A DNA stretch of 64,000 nucleotides from contig NC_088338.1 in the NCBI RefSeq assembly GCF_036884655.1, positions 3,788,001-3,852,000 of the forward strand. Direction: 5' to 3'. How positions within the stretch are numbered: the first letter of the stretch is position 1; every line of letters begins with the position of its first letter. Both the position numbers and the translations under genes were made by a program. This DNA comes from Musa acuminata AAA Group. Lineage: Eukaryota > Streptophyta > Magnoliopsida > Zingiberales > Musaceae. Below the pieces are notes generated by a model that searched no databases, had not been told where the DNA came from, and saw only the letters and a list, made by a program, of their open reading frames with translations. Below, one piece after another: positions 26,521 through 37,625 of the stretch.

Positions 26521-26774
26521 CAAGGGAAGAAAACAAGAAGTATGAAATGTAAGAAGCCAGTTGAATGGATACTTTTAAGCAACTAGGCACAACTAAGCTC
26601 GTGTATGAATAGCATATTGCCAACAACTGTAATGCAGATATATTCACCAACTTACCTCTTCATCATCCAATGTAATTAAATTGCCATAGATCCAAAACTT
26701 GCAGCAAAACTGAAGAGAGGAACAAAAGTAAATGACAGCATACCAATAACAAGAAACTGTGATTCTGATTTCTC

Positions 26775-27884
26775 TCAATCCAAATCTTCTTGCCGAGTTT
26801 CTGACCGCCCATCTCCTTGCCGGCCAGAATTTGCATCAGTGCCATTGCCTCCAGCATTACCATCATTCCCACCAGCAGCAGCATCGCTACCTTCAGCTTG
26901 TGCCCCAAAAATCCTAAATGGCCATGGTAGTGAAATCCTAAACCTCCTCTCAACCGTTCTTGGGCTAGGAGCACCCCCCTCAGCAAAAGCTCCAGCTGAC
27001 CCACCAACGCTACCAGGATCCCTTATTCCAGCTGTTGGACGCACTGAAAGGGCAGCTGGTGCCCCTCTACGTTGCTCATAGTCGGGATCATCAGTTGGCA
27101 GCTCATGGCGGCAAACTGGACAGGAATTATGCAATTCAAGCCATGGTAAGATGCAATCCTTGTGAAAGATATGTTTGCAAGGCATCTGCTTAGCCTCATC
27201 CCCCAACTTGAAAGTCTCCATACAAACAGAGCACTGTGCTTCATCAGAAGCAAGCAATTCAACGCTTATCTTAATGTCCGGAAGGCCAGTGATGGCAGAT
27301 TTTGCCGCCGGTGGGGTGCCATAGCGATTGGGATCGTTCTCAGCAAGCTGCTGGATGAGCTGCTCAAGGCCGGGGCCGATGAAGTAATCGCCAAGGTTGC
27401 CTATGCCACCAGAAGGGCCACCCTCGATTACGACCTGGATGTTGGCACCGCCAGAGAGCAACTGTTGGAAGTAATCTTGTAGGAAGACCATCGGATTGAA
27501 AGGAGCGGCGCCGTGGGCCGCTGAGGGGGCGACAGGGCCCGAGCGGGTAACGACGAGGTCAGGACCGAGGAGGCCGGCGAGATCTCCAGGGTTCCGGAGG
27601 TCGAAGCTAGTGGCGGCGGGGGAAGATGAGGAGGAAGAGGATAAGAAGAATGGGAGAGAGGGAGAGAGGAAAAAGGCATCGGAGGAGGGGGCGAAGGGGA
27701 AGAACGGATTAGGATTAGGGTTAGGGTTCGGATTAGGAGGCTCGACCTCTTCAAGGAAGCCGCCGTGGCAGATGGGGCAAGAGATCTCCGCGGCGTTGGG
27801 TACAAGGGCTACGGTGCGGTCGCACTGGTGGCAGTAGTAGTGCTGGCGGGCGGCGCTGCCGCCGTGGGCACCGACGAAGGACAT
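26775..27884 (-). CDS. RING-H2 E3 ubiquitin ligase with N-terminal zinc ribbon (single exon, 369 aa)
   Basis: Probable E3 ubiquitin ligase of the plant RING1/RDUF/SIRP-like group. An N-terminal CxxC zinc ribbon uses C18, C21, C36 and C39 (YYCHQCDR, CPICHGGF). An Asn-Pro repeat (51-60) and Ser/Pro linker follow, then the conserved NPMVFLQDYFQQLL and DYFIGPGLEQLIQQLAENDP block. A C3H2C3 RING occupies 218-258: C218, C221, C236, H238, H241, C244, C255, C258. The tail is Gly-rich with RRFRISLPWPFR. The start is taken at ATG 27884 because family members begin just before the zinc ribbon. The frame stays open upstream, including another ATG at 28091, which would add 69 residues of unlike composition. 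No introns are needed. The substrate cannot be inferred. Confidence 0.9.
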   Translation of the reverse strand: MSFVGAHGGSAARQHYYCHQCDRTVALVPNAAEISCPICHGGFLEEVEPPNPNPNPNPNPFFPFAPSSDAFFLSPSLPFFLSSSSSSSPAATSFDLRNPGDLAGLLGPDLVVTRSGPVAPSAAHGAAPFNPMVFLQDYFQQLLSGGANIQVVIEGGPSGGIGNLGDYFIGPGLEQLIQQLAENDPNRYGTPPAAKSAITGLPDIKISVELLASDEAQCSVCMETFKLGDEAKQMPCKHIFHKDCILPWLELHNSCPVCRHELPTDDPDYEQRRGAPAALSVRPTAGIRDPGSVGGSAGAFAEGGAPSPRTVERRFRISLPWPFRIFGAQAEGSDAAAGGNDGNAGGNGTDANSGRQGDGRSETRQEDLD

Positions 27885-28170
27885 CGGCGTCGCGACCGCG
27901 GCAGTAGATGAGGAGGAAGGGGAGGAAGGATCGAGGAGCAGACGATCAGGCGACTTCGGAGAGGAGAATGAAGGGGAGAGACGACGCAGAGCTATTTGAC
28001 GGCGCGCAGGGAACAGCGAATGCGTCAACTGCACAGATCTCGATGAATTCCGACGGTGTTCGATAACCCCGCCGTGCCGTGGTCCCCACATGACGTCGGA
28101 GGATGATTCTGGAAGCGCAAGGCTCCGCTCCCCGAACAACCGCTCGAACGACGCCAAGGGCGACAATGAC

Positions 28171-28500
28171 GTGGCGGCATCGGGAGCTTATGTGGCGCCC
28201 CCGTTGGGCCACCGCGCTCGTGCTGCCAACAACCCCGTGAGAAGCTGCCAGGTCGGCTCATTTTCCCGATCCTGTTCGAGCCGAGACAGGCGAGGTGGAG
28301 TTTGTGGAGCCCCACAGGGTAGCTGATCCCCACCGGGCCCCACACGGCTCAGGCATTGAGGTGATATAAAGCTCCGCGAACTCCGTCAGGCTGACACAAC
28401 CGCCAATGGGAGCGCGGGATCGCGTCTGGCCCACCTCTTTCGTGCTGCCAATAGCGCCGTGAATCGCGACCAGGTCGGCTCATTTGCGGGATCCTAGTCA
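28171..28500. repeat. Imperfect duplication of about 100 bp upstream of the RING gene (period about 227)
   Basis: Segment A (about 28171-28272) and segment B (about 28400-28497) share tgggccacc/ggcccacc, tcgtgctgccaa, ccgtgaga/ccgtgaat, and ccaggtcggctcattt followed by c/gggatcct. GC-rich, and positioned where the minus-strand promoter of the RING gene would lie. Confidence 0.75.
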
Positions 28501-28590
28501 CGCCTACCGCAGAGGATTTCATGGCGGACAACCCTGCCAACTCATTCTCTTTGTTGTGGAGTCAGTATACACGTACGTATTAAAGAAAAT

Positions 28591-28648
28591 AATATATATA
28601 TATATACATACATATATATATATATATACATACATATATATATATATC
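28591..28648. repeat. TA microsatellite with tacatacata interruptions
   Basis: Two near-identical blocks of tatatata joined by catacatata motifs. Confidence 0.9.
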
Positions 28649-29167
28649 TCATAACATGAACAAATAGACATGTATAATATATATTATTATTATTATGAGA
28701 GATGTCGTATTGGATCAGTTCCATTTCGTTCAAACCAAAATGCACAAGAAACTTAGGTTGGGTCAATTGGATGCTCAATGGAACATCGATATGGATAAAA
28801 ATCTAGGTTGAATGGAATTCCTAATATGATCTTTTTAACGTTCAAACTAATAAAAAGTAAGAATTTCGAGTAAGATAACAACATAATAATTAACCTCAAT
28901 TATTATGGTATAATGAACTCGTTGGTTTAGTAGAAACAAATATTTTTTGATATGAGCAAAATATTTATTTAAAATTTTAATTTAGGTTAATGCCTATATG
29001 ACTCAATTGTTGATTGGATTCTTAACCTTTTTGATTTGATTGTAGTCACAATCAAAATGAATATTTTTCTTATCATTAGACCCTCACGTATGAAGTTGTA
29101 CTTTCTGAGTTCTCTAAAAGATATGAAAGTGTAGTCATGTATTGGCTCAGCATATTGACAGTTAATG

Positions 29168-29387
29168 TATCAAATAACCATCGTTATTTTGTCTAAGAAA
29201 GAAACATTAAGTAATAACATATCAGATAACTTATGATATTTAACCTTAAAGAAGTATCAAGCAATCTTTGATTCTTAACCAAAGAAAGGTGCATTAGATA
29301 CCTTTTAATGCTTAACCTAATAAAAACATATTAAACGTATTTTGATGCTTAGCTCAAAAAATGATGCATTAAGCATATTTTCTAAAC
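29168..29387. repeat. Diverged 37-bp minisatellite
   Basis: Units beginning near 29218, 29255, 29292, 29329 and 29367 are spaced 37, 37, 37 and 38 bases. They follow a pattern of (c/t)at(t/c)a, then about ttttgatgcttaac, then aaag/aaaa. Partial earlier units start at 29168 and 29204. The phasing is clear though the units are well diverged. Confidence 0.72.
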
Positions 29388-29827
29388 TACCTCCAATGAT
29401 CAATGCTTGTGTTGGCCAATGCTAGTAGAAAAACTTTGATGGGACACTTGGGAGTTTAAGTGGTGCTTGGGGCCTACAAGTGGGTTCTCTATAGCAACAT
29501 AGCTCATTCTGTGATATGAGTCCTCCATTGTGTATTTGAACTTTTTATCCCCACGTCTAACCTTCCGAACCTCCGAAGCACTATCCCTCACCCCTCGTTT
29601 GTGTCAAGAAAGATTTCTCTATCTTTATTGTTTGAATTTCATCCCCTCGACCAACATGTGATTGAGGGGGTGAAAGTCTTGTTATCAGAAAGTCCAAAAG
29701 TGAAAAGAGTCTGCCCTCCTCCTTCTCTAAGGATATAATAAGTGGACCCAAAAATCAATCATTTAGAATCTCAAATTATGGAGGATGCCTCTAATTAGGA
29801 TTCCACTCTAACTCTTGAGTATCTAAA

Positions 29828-29899
29828 GCACTTGCACCTCATGTACTCTATCTTGATCAAGGTGCACTTGCACCTCATGTACTCTATCTTGATCAAGGT
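29828..29899. repeat. Exact 36-bp tandem duplication
   Basis: Copies 29828-29863 and 29864-29899 are identical, starting gcacttgcacctcatgtac and ending cttgatcaaggt. Being exact, the event is recent compared with the surrounding decayed DNA. Confidence 0.97.
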
Positions 29900-30424
29900 T
29901 GTCTTGTTATCACAAGCTAGATAGTGTTTGTATGTTCAGATGTATAGGTCTCTTTGCTTTAACATCAATATGCTAAAGGTTAGGCTCATGTTCTGGCCTT
30001 TATCGATGAATGATGCTATGTTGACATCACTCCAATTTTGGACATATTTTATTCCTACTTCTAAGTCTGCAAGAGGCTCAATGGCTATCATCCTACTCAA
30101 GTTGGGTTTGAGATGAAGGGGTTCCAACTTCTAATAAGGGTTGAAAAAGATAGTACTTTATCTAAAACCAATTTGGAGTGAGGCTTCGATATGACTTGTT
30201 TAGCAAATACAATCACTAACACCCGTCCCTTCCTTACTACCTAGGAGAAGGGTCACATACTTTAATTAGGAGAGTTCTTATATTTTTTCCTAAGCCATCA
30301 GACGTATGGATGAAAATTAACTAATCGACATCAGCCTAAGCCCAACACCTTGGGTATATATCATCATTCCTTTCTTTATTCTATTCCTGATACAATACTT
30401 AATACATTTCTTTGTTTTACAGGC

Positions 30425-30796
30425 ATGAATCTCAAGTCATTACATAAGAGAAAATCAATGACATTCACTTTGAGTGGTCCGACCCCCTTTACCTCAGCTA
30501 TAATGGGCTCCTATGCTTCCATCGCCTCTATCAGACGAAAGATAATACTTGGAACTTCAATGCCTTCAACCCCTAAGCGCATGCTCAAGAACCATCCACC
30601 GATGCACCTGCTATCGAAGCACCCTTCTAAAAGCGATGAGTGGTTTAAAAGGAGAAAGCCTCGAGTCATTAGGCAATCTGTAGTAAGTCACGATGCCTCA
30701 CCTAGACTTATGCAACCATTAATCGATCCTCATCTCGACCATCCGGATGTTGAAGCTTCTTACTCAACGAAATGGGAGCCCCTCATGCCAATATAA
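30425..30796 (+). other. Open frame of 123 codons, possible retroelement gag-like remnant
   Basis: An ATG-started open frame beginning MNLKSLHKRKSM and ending at TAA, with a basic, Ser/Pro-rich composition and no family I recognise. A ttgttttacag acceptor-like site lies just before the ATG. The flanks (29640-31380) contain broken frames whose style (a block around DAMLTSLQFWTYF at 30010, a Lys/Glu-rich stretch at 31240-31380) suggests a plant LTR-type gag region. This is an impression only. Confidence 0.3.
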
Positions 30797-31391
30797 GAGG
30801 GGTGAAAGCATCTAAAGTGACTTGAAAGGATGGTCAATAGATTATGAAGTAGCTCAAGAGGACATTGATCCCTCATTAGCCAAGACGATGCCTTTTGATA
30901 TTCTTATCGATGCAGTGGTAAAATGAGCCATATTGATAAGTTATCTTAATTTTCATAAGTTGCTCCTCGGTTTGTTATAGTTTGGGTATCTATTGTCAAG
31001 GCTCTTGGATAATAGGGAAGGTGTTGCCTCTTGCTTTGCTCGTACGACTAAAAATAGCCTGTTTTAGCTTATTTTTGAATTGTTTTCGTATGTTGCGAGA
31101 ATCGCGACGAGTAATGTAAAACATTAGCTATCTTAGTGCTCTAGAACCCCCCGAGTGGCATAGAGTTGGATGGAGCTCTCAAATAACATGGAAGATGTTA
31201 TGTATTCTAATGCAAAACAATTACTACTTGATGAGACTGGTTGACTAAGGAAATTGAGAGTAAACGTTTATAGATGACGAAAGAGGTAGATATGCTTCGA
31301 GCCAAAGTGTTGAGTCAAAGACAAAAATGATCAACCTACAAACAACAACAAAACTCAAGACAAATGTGGCCGACCTTGAGACCACTTTTGT

Positions 31392-31723
<332 letters not shown>

Positions 31724-31739
31724 TATATGACTATTAATT

Positions 31740-33113
31740 ATTGATGTGAAGGATGTCGATAATATTTGGACTAATCTAACTTTGTTTGAGCTGACATGCA
31801 CAATAAACTTAAGAGGGGTCAAGAACGTCATAGATGTTTGATCGAATACCAACCTATATGACGGTATTCAATCGAATATCAATCTACAATCAAGATTAGA
31901 TAGGGTCCTCAACATGATTAATCCGATGCTTAGGTTAGTTCTGATGGATTTTTATAATTAATTTAATAAAAATAAATATTATGTAGTATAAATGAAATAT
32001 TCTTTCAAAATTTCATCGTTGATGCCAATGTAGCTCAATGGATTTCCCCATCGATTATAATTCACTTTCTTTTTCATCTGAGTAAGACAGATTACGTTAT
32101 TTCAAATTAAAAATTCCCAGTACAGTTACTTACAGTTGCGGATGCTGAAAGCTCATGTAGTTATATTAGGTTGATATCATTCGTCAAAGACTAATTAGTT
32201 TAGAATTAGCCTCTCTTGTCACCTCAATTATATAAGACTCGCACAGAAAGAAAAATGATTAGCAAAAAAATTGAATATGAACAAAATATTATGGATATTA
32301 TTAGAACAAAATATATCATGTAAAAATGATAAAAATAAACGATACATGGGTAATCAGATGTCAATTAATGCCAACGAGGATGCACCCATATCGAATCATT
32401 AATGTTAGCATGACAAATCGTGCATAAGTATGTCATGGATTAACTCTTCATTTTAATTATGGAATTTACTATAAAAGGCTCTCATGTAAATCCTTTAACT
32501 ATACGAGAATATTTATATTTTTTTTAGATCTCTCAAATCCTTATGTGCCATTAACTTAAACATCAAAAAGGTATATCCTCAATATATATTTTGTAAAATC
32601 ATCCATCGAATCCTCACATAAGTGAGCTTAAACATTTGATTTAAGTCGAATGAAACTCTTAAATTATCAAATAATTAAAATATAAAATAATAAAACTTAA
32701 AAATAAAGAAATTACCAAACATGCCACGTTAATTTTGAGAGAGAATATATTAGGCACACCATATATGCTTATCATATTTATTCTCATTATATGCTTATCG
32801 TATATGTCTGACTAAATGAATAGTGACATGCTTTACATGTTACAGGGATTTATGAGATACAAATATCTTTTATTTTCAAACATGAATAAAATATAAAATA
32901 TAAATATTTTTCATTTCTAATTAATTTTCTAAAATCAAATTGATAATTAAAATTGATCGTATTAATTATTAATTATCAATCATCGTTTTGTCAAATTATA
33001 ACTCGACATCTCATCAGTACAACAGAATAAAATGGTGTCGCTCGCTCTTCGCCACAACCCACACCGCTTGAAACCGCCTTCGAGAGAGGAGAGAGAACGC
33101 GTTCCGCTCGACG
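31740..33113. other. AT-rich intergenic DNA upstream of the PYRD pseudogene
   Basis: Stops in all frames and no family signature. The last 100 bases become GC-richer and must be the former PYRD promoter/5'UTR. Confidence 0.5.
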
Positions 33114-33503
33114 ATGGCGGCCGGGGTTTTGAGGGGCTACCTGAAGGATGCGTCGTTCAATAAGGTCGAGCTGAGATGTGGCGTCGGGCCGAGGCGTTAC
33201 AGCACGGCTTCGGAAGACTCGTCCAAGAAGGTAACAAGCTTTTGGCTTCCTTGAGCATTTCGTCAAACAGGTGGTCGTTGGTTTGTCACGTTTTTTTTAA
33301 TATCGTCGGCTTCTTAGGTCTCATCTACATTTCTAGAATTGATTGACGTTACGTGGTGTTATGCTCATTAAGAATGTTGGGTTTTGGTTGGTTCTTGACC
33401 TCATGTGCGGAACACAGTGAATGAACGTTTGTAATGTGTATCGCCGAAACTATGGCGTACTTGAAATTGATGATTGATTGTTTTATGATTAATTGGTGGA
33501 GAT

Positions 33504-33578
33504 CTTGGGGTATGCTCTCCAATAGTGAAGGTATTGTGCTGTTATAAACCGCTGTGGGTTCAATAGTGAAGGTATTGT
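33504..33578. repeat. Local duplication at the PYRD deletion junction
   Basis: The 18-base string aatagtgaaggtattgtg occurs at 33521-33538 and again at 33561-33578. The second is the genuine coding copy (NSEGIV); the first sits exactly where homology to the exon begins, so it marks rearrangement at the breakpoint. Confidence 0.8.
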
Positions 33579-35189
33579 GGTAGTTGCAAAGCGTCTTGGA
33601 GCTCAGCGTGGTAAGAGGAAAATGGAAGAAATTTCAAGTACTTCACCATCATTGACTGGGGAAGTTATGCATGGAGGGAAAGCAGGTTCTGGCATTTTGG
33701 GAGTCAATATTGACAATAACAAAACAACTGAAGATGCAGTTTCAGATTATGTTAAAGGGGTTCATACTTTATCACAATATGCTGATTACTTGGTATTTTT
33801 CTTGTTCATGTTCAGATTGTTCTGACACTGGATTAATTACTTTCTTTGTATGTTTTAGCCAGTGAGTTTCAATCATGCACCATTTTACATTTAGGTGAAG
33901 TCTTGTTTTATGTTGTTTAACAATTCTTTATTTATGATCTTTTAACTTTAAGCTTTTTCTATTACTGCATTCATGTGTATTGTTTGCATTTTTTGCTTTA
34001 CAATTATCACTTTAAGCTACGTGGATTATCTAACAGTTAAATCATCTAATTCAAATAGAAGGTCATATGTAGTTTTTTTAGTTTCCATTGATATAGAATT
34101 TTTCAGTCGATACTTGTTGGATGAAAGTCTCATTTGTCAGCAAATCTGGAGCCCTGGAAATGGTTCCAACACATACAGCATTATCATCATAGCATCTTCA
34201 ACTGACTTTCTTCACCTAAGACTTGAACTCCCACAACAAGTCATTGTGGCTTCTTGATGTCTCTTGTACAATATTTGACAATTTATTCAAGAATTTTATC
34301 ACATCTTGACAAGTTATATTCATGCATTCTGTTAACCATCATGTGTTAACCACTTTGATAAGACCTGCACCAACATAAGGTGAAGTGTTATCACTTCTTT
34401 TCTTGGAACTACCTGTAACCACCAAACCTAACACCCACTTCTCTCCTATAAACAGGAGTAGGAAGCTATGGCCATTTTTGGAGGAAATATTCTGGTTTTT
34501 CGACTTCCTTATAACCATGTTGCTGACAATCAATCAAGAGAGATGATGTTGGACTTCTACTACTTTAAGCCTGACTGCCGAAATCATTAGATAATGTTTT
34601 TTCTTTTCCTATTTGCTGTGTATGATTGCTTTAAGTTGAAAAATCCATTATCAGGGGTTTTCCATGCATGGATGTAATTGAAGTTAATTTGTTATCCTAT
34701 TGAACTCCGCAAATATGAACCTAATTTTTTTTTAATGCATGGTCTGCAAAAAAGACTCTTATCTTGAATACACTCTTCATATATATGTTAACATTATTTG
34801 TGATGAGATCTCCTAAATTGCATTTTAAAATATAATCAATTATATGATAAGAACATATTCCATTTTCTACACCAACACTCTCCTATAAAATTCAAGTTCA
34901 CTTGGAGGTTACCAGTTTTCATGACTATTCTGCTTATCTAGTTATGCTATCTTTTTAATTAGATCTAGCTAATGGTGTTTAATGCTAAAATTATCTTGAA
35001 TCATTCTTGTAAGTATTTGTAGCATAACATCAAATACCATTTCAGGTGATAAACATTTCTTCACTGAATACTCCTGGCCTTTGCAAACTTCAAGGAAGAA
35101 AACAACTGGAAGAACTTGTCAAAAAGGTTAGAAAGTTGAAAATCTATGTATCCTTTTACAGTTCTTCTCTTTGATTATTATGATTGGCG

Positions 35190-35262
35190 TATAGGTGCAA
35201 GCTAACCGACCCCAAATAGTTAAAATTTATAGTTTTGTTGTTGTTGTATATAGGTGCAAGCT
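35190..35262 (+). mobile_element. 45-bp retro-insertion with 14-bp target-site duplication
   Basis: The string tataggtgcaagct occurs at 35190-35203 and 35249-35262, flanking 45 bases (35204-35248) that run aaccgaccccaaatagtt to a (TTG)n tail. The ccgaccccaaatagtt plus TTG-repeat ending resembles the 3' termini of plant LINE elements and related SINEs. It looks like an extremely 5'-truncated retro-insertion at an intron/exon junction of the PYRD pseudogene. Confidence 0.75.
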
Positions 35263-37493
35263 GCTCGTGATGAGATGCAATGGGCAGAAGAGGGCCCACT
35301 GCCCTTGGTTGTGAAAATTGCTCCCGACTTGTCTAAAGAGGATATTGAGGACATAGCAGCTGTAAGCTGTAAGATGATCCTCTTTTGCCCTATCATAAAT
35401 AGTACATACTCTTTATCATTTCATTTTGTTGACTTTTAGGTTGCTCTTGCTCTCCATTTGGATGGATTGGTAAGCTTCTCTGATCTTCTTGAAGCATTAT
35501 TTTTTTGTACTTGAAATTTGATAGACAGTGTAGCTAACTACACGTGTTGGATTCCGTTTGTATTGGGACTAATTACAGTGTAACTAATCTGATATGGACT
35601 GGTCTTTACCAGTCCGACTGAGTACCGGTATTGGAACACATACCTCAACTGTTACCACACCGTTCATTTTTTATTATTTACCATTTTAAGCATATTGCTT
35701 GGTATACCAGTGCCATACTTGTTATTAGGTTAAGGAGACCAGTATTGGACTGACGTTTAAATCCTCGGTTTAGACATACTTGATACCATCAAGTATTTCT
35801 TTTTGATGCCATGGAGTGATTATTCATTATGCTCTTATTTCACTTATTTCTTTTTGATCTCGTGTGATGTCCTTGAGGATCCTTTTAGTCTTGGATAGCA
35901 AATATTTCATGGAGGGTCCCATTTTCTCAATTGCCTCCTGAATAAATTTTAAAAAAAAAGAGCAAAAATAACACAAAATTACTTGTTTCTCTGCATTTCT
36001 AAGGCAGCATTATTTCCATTGCAGAGTTATAGAATTATGAACATTCTTGTGTAGTTACATCTTCTCAATTTTAGCTATAAACCATCACCAACAGTTGCAA
36101 TAATTCATAGAAGGCCTTCTTTACCTTTGTCAAAGCAGTTGTTTTTATATGAAAATTTTCAAGTATGAAAGTAATCAACTACAGGAATTTTGCTTAGATT
36201 TGTAATTTCTTGAAGCGGAAAGTTTGAAGCATGATCATAAAGGACTGTAGTTCACAAAGATTCTGAAGTTCCTCATTCTTCAGCCTTACCTTGTTTTTCC
36301 TTTATGCTGGCTAGCAGTAAGTATGGCAATTAACTTGGCTAGTGTCTTTTTCTTCAGCTTAGTTTATTCTTTTGTTTGTTCCAACTACTAGTAGTTACAG
36401 CAACTAACTTGGCTAGCATAATCATGAGCAATTTCTCTGCAGATTATATCAAATACAACTATTTCAAGACCAGATCCTGTAACTAGTCACCCATTAGCTG
36501 GAGAATCTGGTGGTTTAAGTGGAAAGCCACTCTTTGATATGTCCACTAGCATTCTCAAGGAGATGTATATTCTATTCTCACTCAGGTACTTCTCCACATT
36601 CTTAATTTATTTAACTGGGAAACTGCCCTTCACCCTGAATTTATTTGTCCACGCGTTGTTTCTTGCCTATGACATGACCAATTTCTATCTTTCAATCTTA
36701 ATTGATGGTGCCAATTTCTGTTAATTTTTACAGGGGAAGATTCCACTTATAGGCTGTGGGAGTGTAAGCAAGTAATATGACATTATATTTAATTTTAAAT
36801 TCGCTGGTTGCTTGAACAAAATCTCTTTTAAACTATGTATAAGTGTTTGTCGAAATGCAGTGGTGAAGATGCATACAAGAAGATTCGAGCTGGAGCAACA
36901 CTTGTCCAATTGTATACAGCTTTTGCTTATGATGGACCTTCATTAATTCCACAAATAAAGGTTTGCACTAATACTGATGAAGTTTTTGGTCATTTAACTT
37001 ATTATTAACAAGTACATGAAAGTCCAACTTGGTTTTATAACATATTATCGAGCAAATTTGGTTGTCAAATATATGTTTCATCTTCTTAGTTTTAGGTCAG
37101 ATAATACTATTATTCTATCTCCTTGAAGGAGAAAACTTGCGACTCACCTTTCTATGAAACTATGCCGACTTGTGTTTTTATTTTTTGCTTCATTTTTCAG
37201 TCTGCTTTATTTTCTGGTGCATACCCATGGATTATTCATTGTACCTTTTTTGTCCCAAGTTGCCATCCTTGGTGAGACAAATGACAAACTAACCTAATTG
37301 ACGCTTGATGTCTTTGCTGAGAGGTGGCATAAATAAGATTTAATGTTAGGATGCAAAAACATGGATCTATTGGGCCTTGCAAATATGAAGATGACAAGAG
37401 TTTTATGGGTTTTTGGGTTTATACACACATTGTAGCTCTCACAGATAGATAAATATTTGCTACAAAGATAAAATTGCAAATTGTTTGTTATGC

Positions 37494-37625
37494 CTGTTTA
37501 ATTAACTAATCTGGTTAGCTCTCTCGAAATGTGTTTTCTCTTATTAAAAATGATATAGATACTATTCTGTTTAATTAGTCTCTTTCATCATGTGTTTTCT
37601 CTTATTGAAAATGATGAAAATTATT
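37494..37625. repeat. Imperfect tandem duplication in last PYRD intron
   Basis: Both halves contain tgtttaatta, a tctctttc/tctctcga block, tgtgttttctcttatt and aaaatgat. Period about 70 bases. Confidence 0.7.

Noticed and set aside
27496..27837. Plus-strand frames opposite the RING gene
   Set aside because: Antisense shadows of the Ser/Pro-rich coding region.
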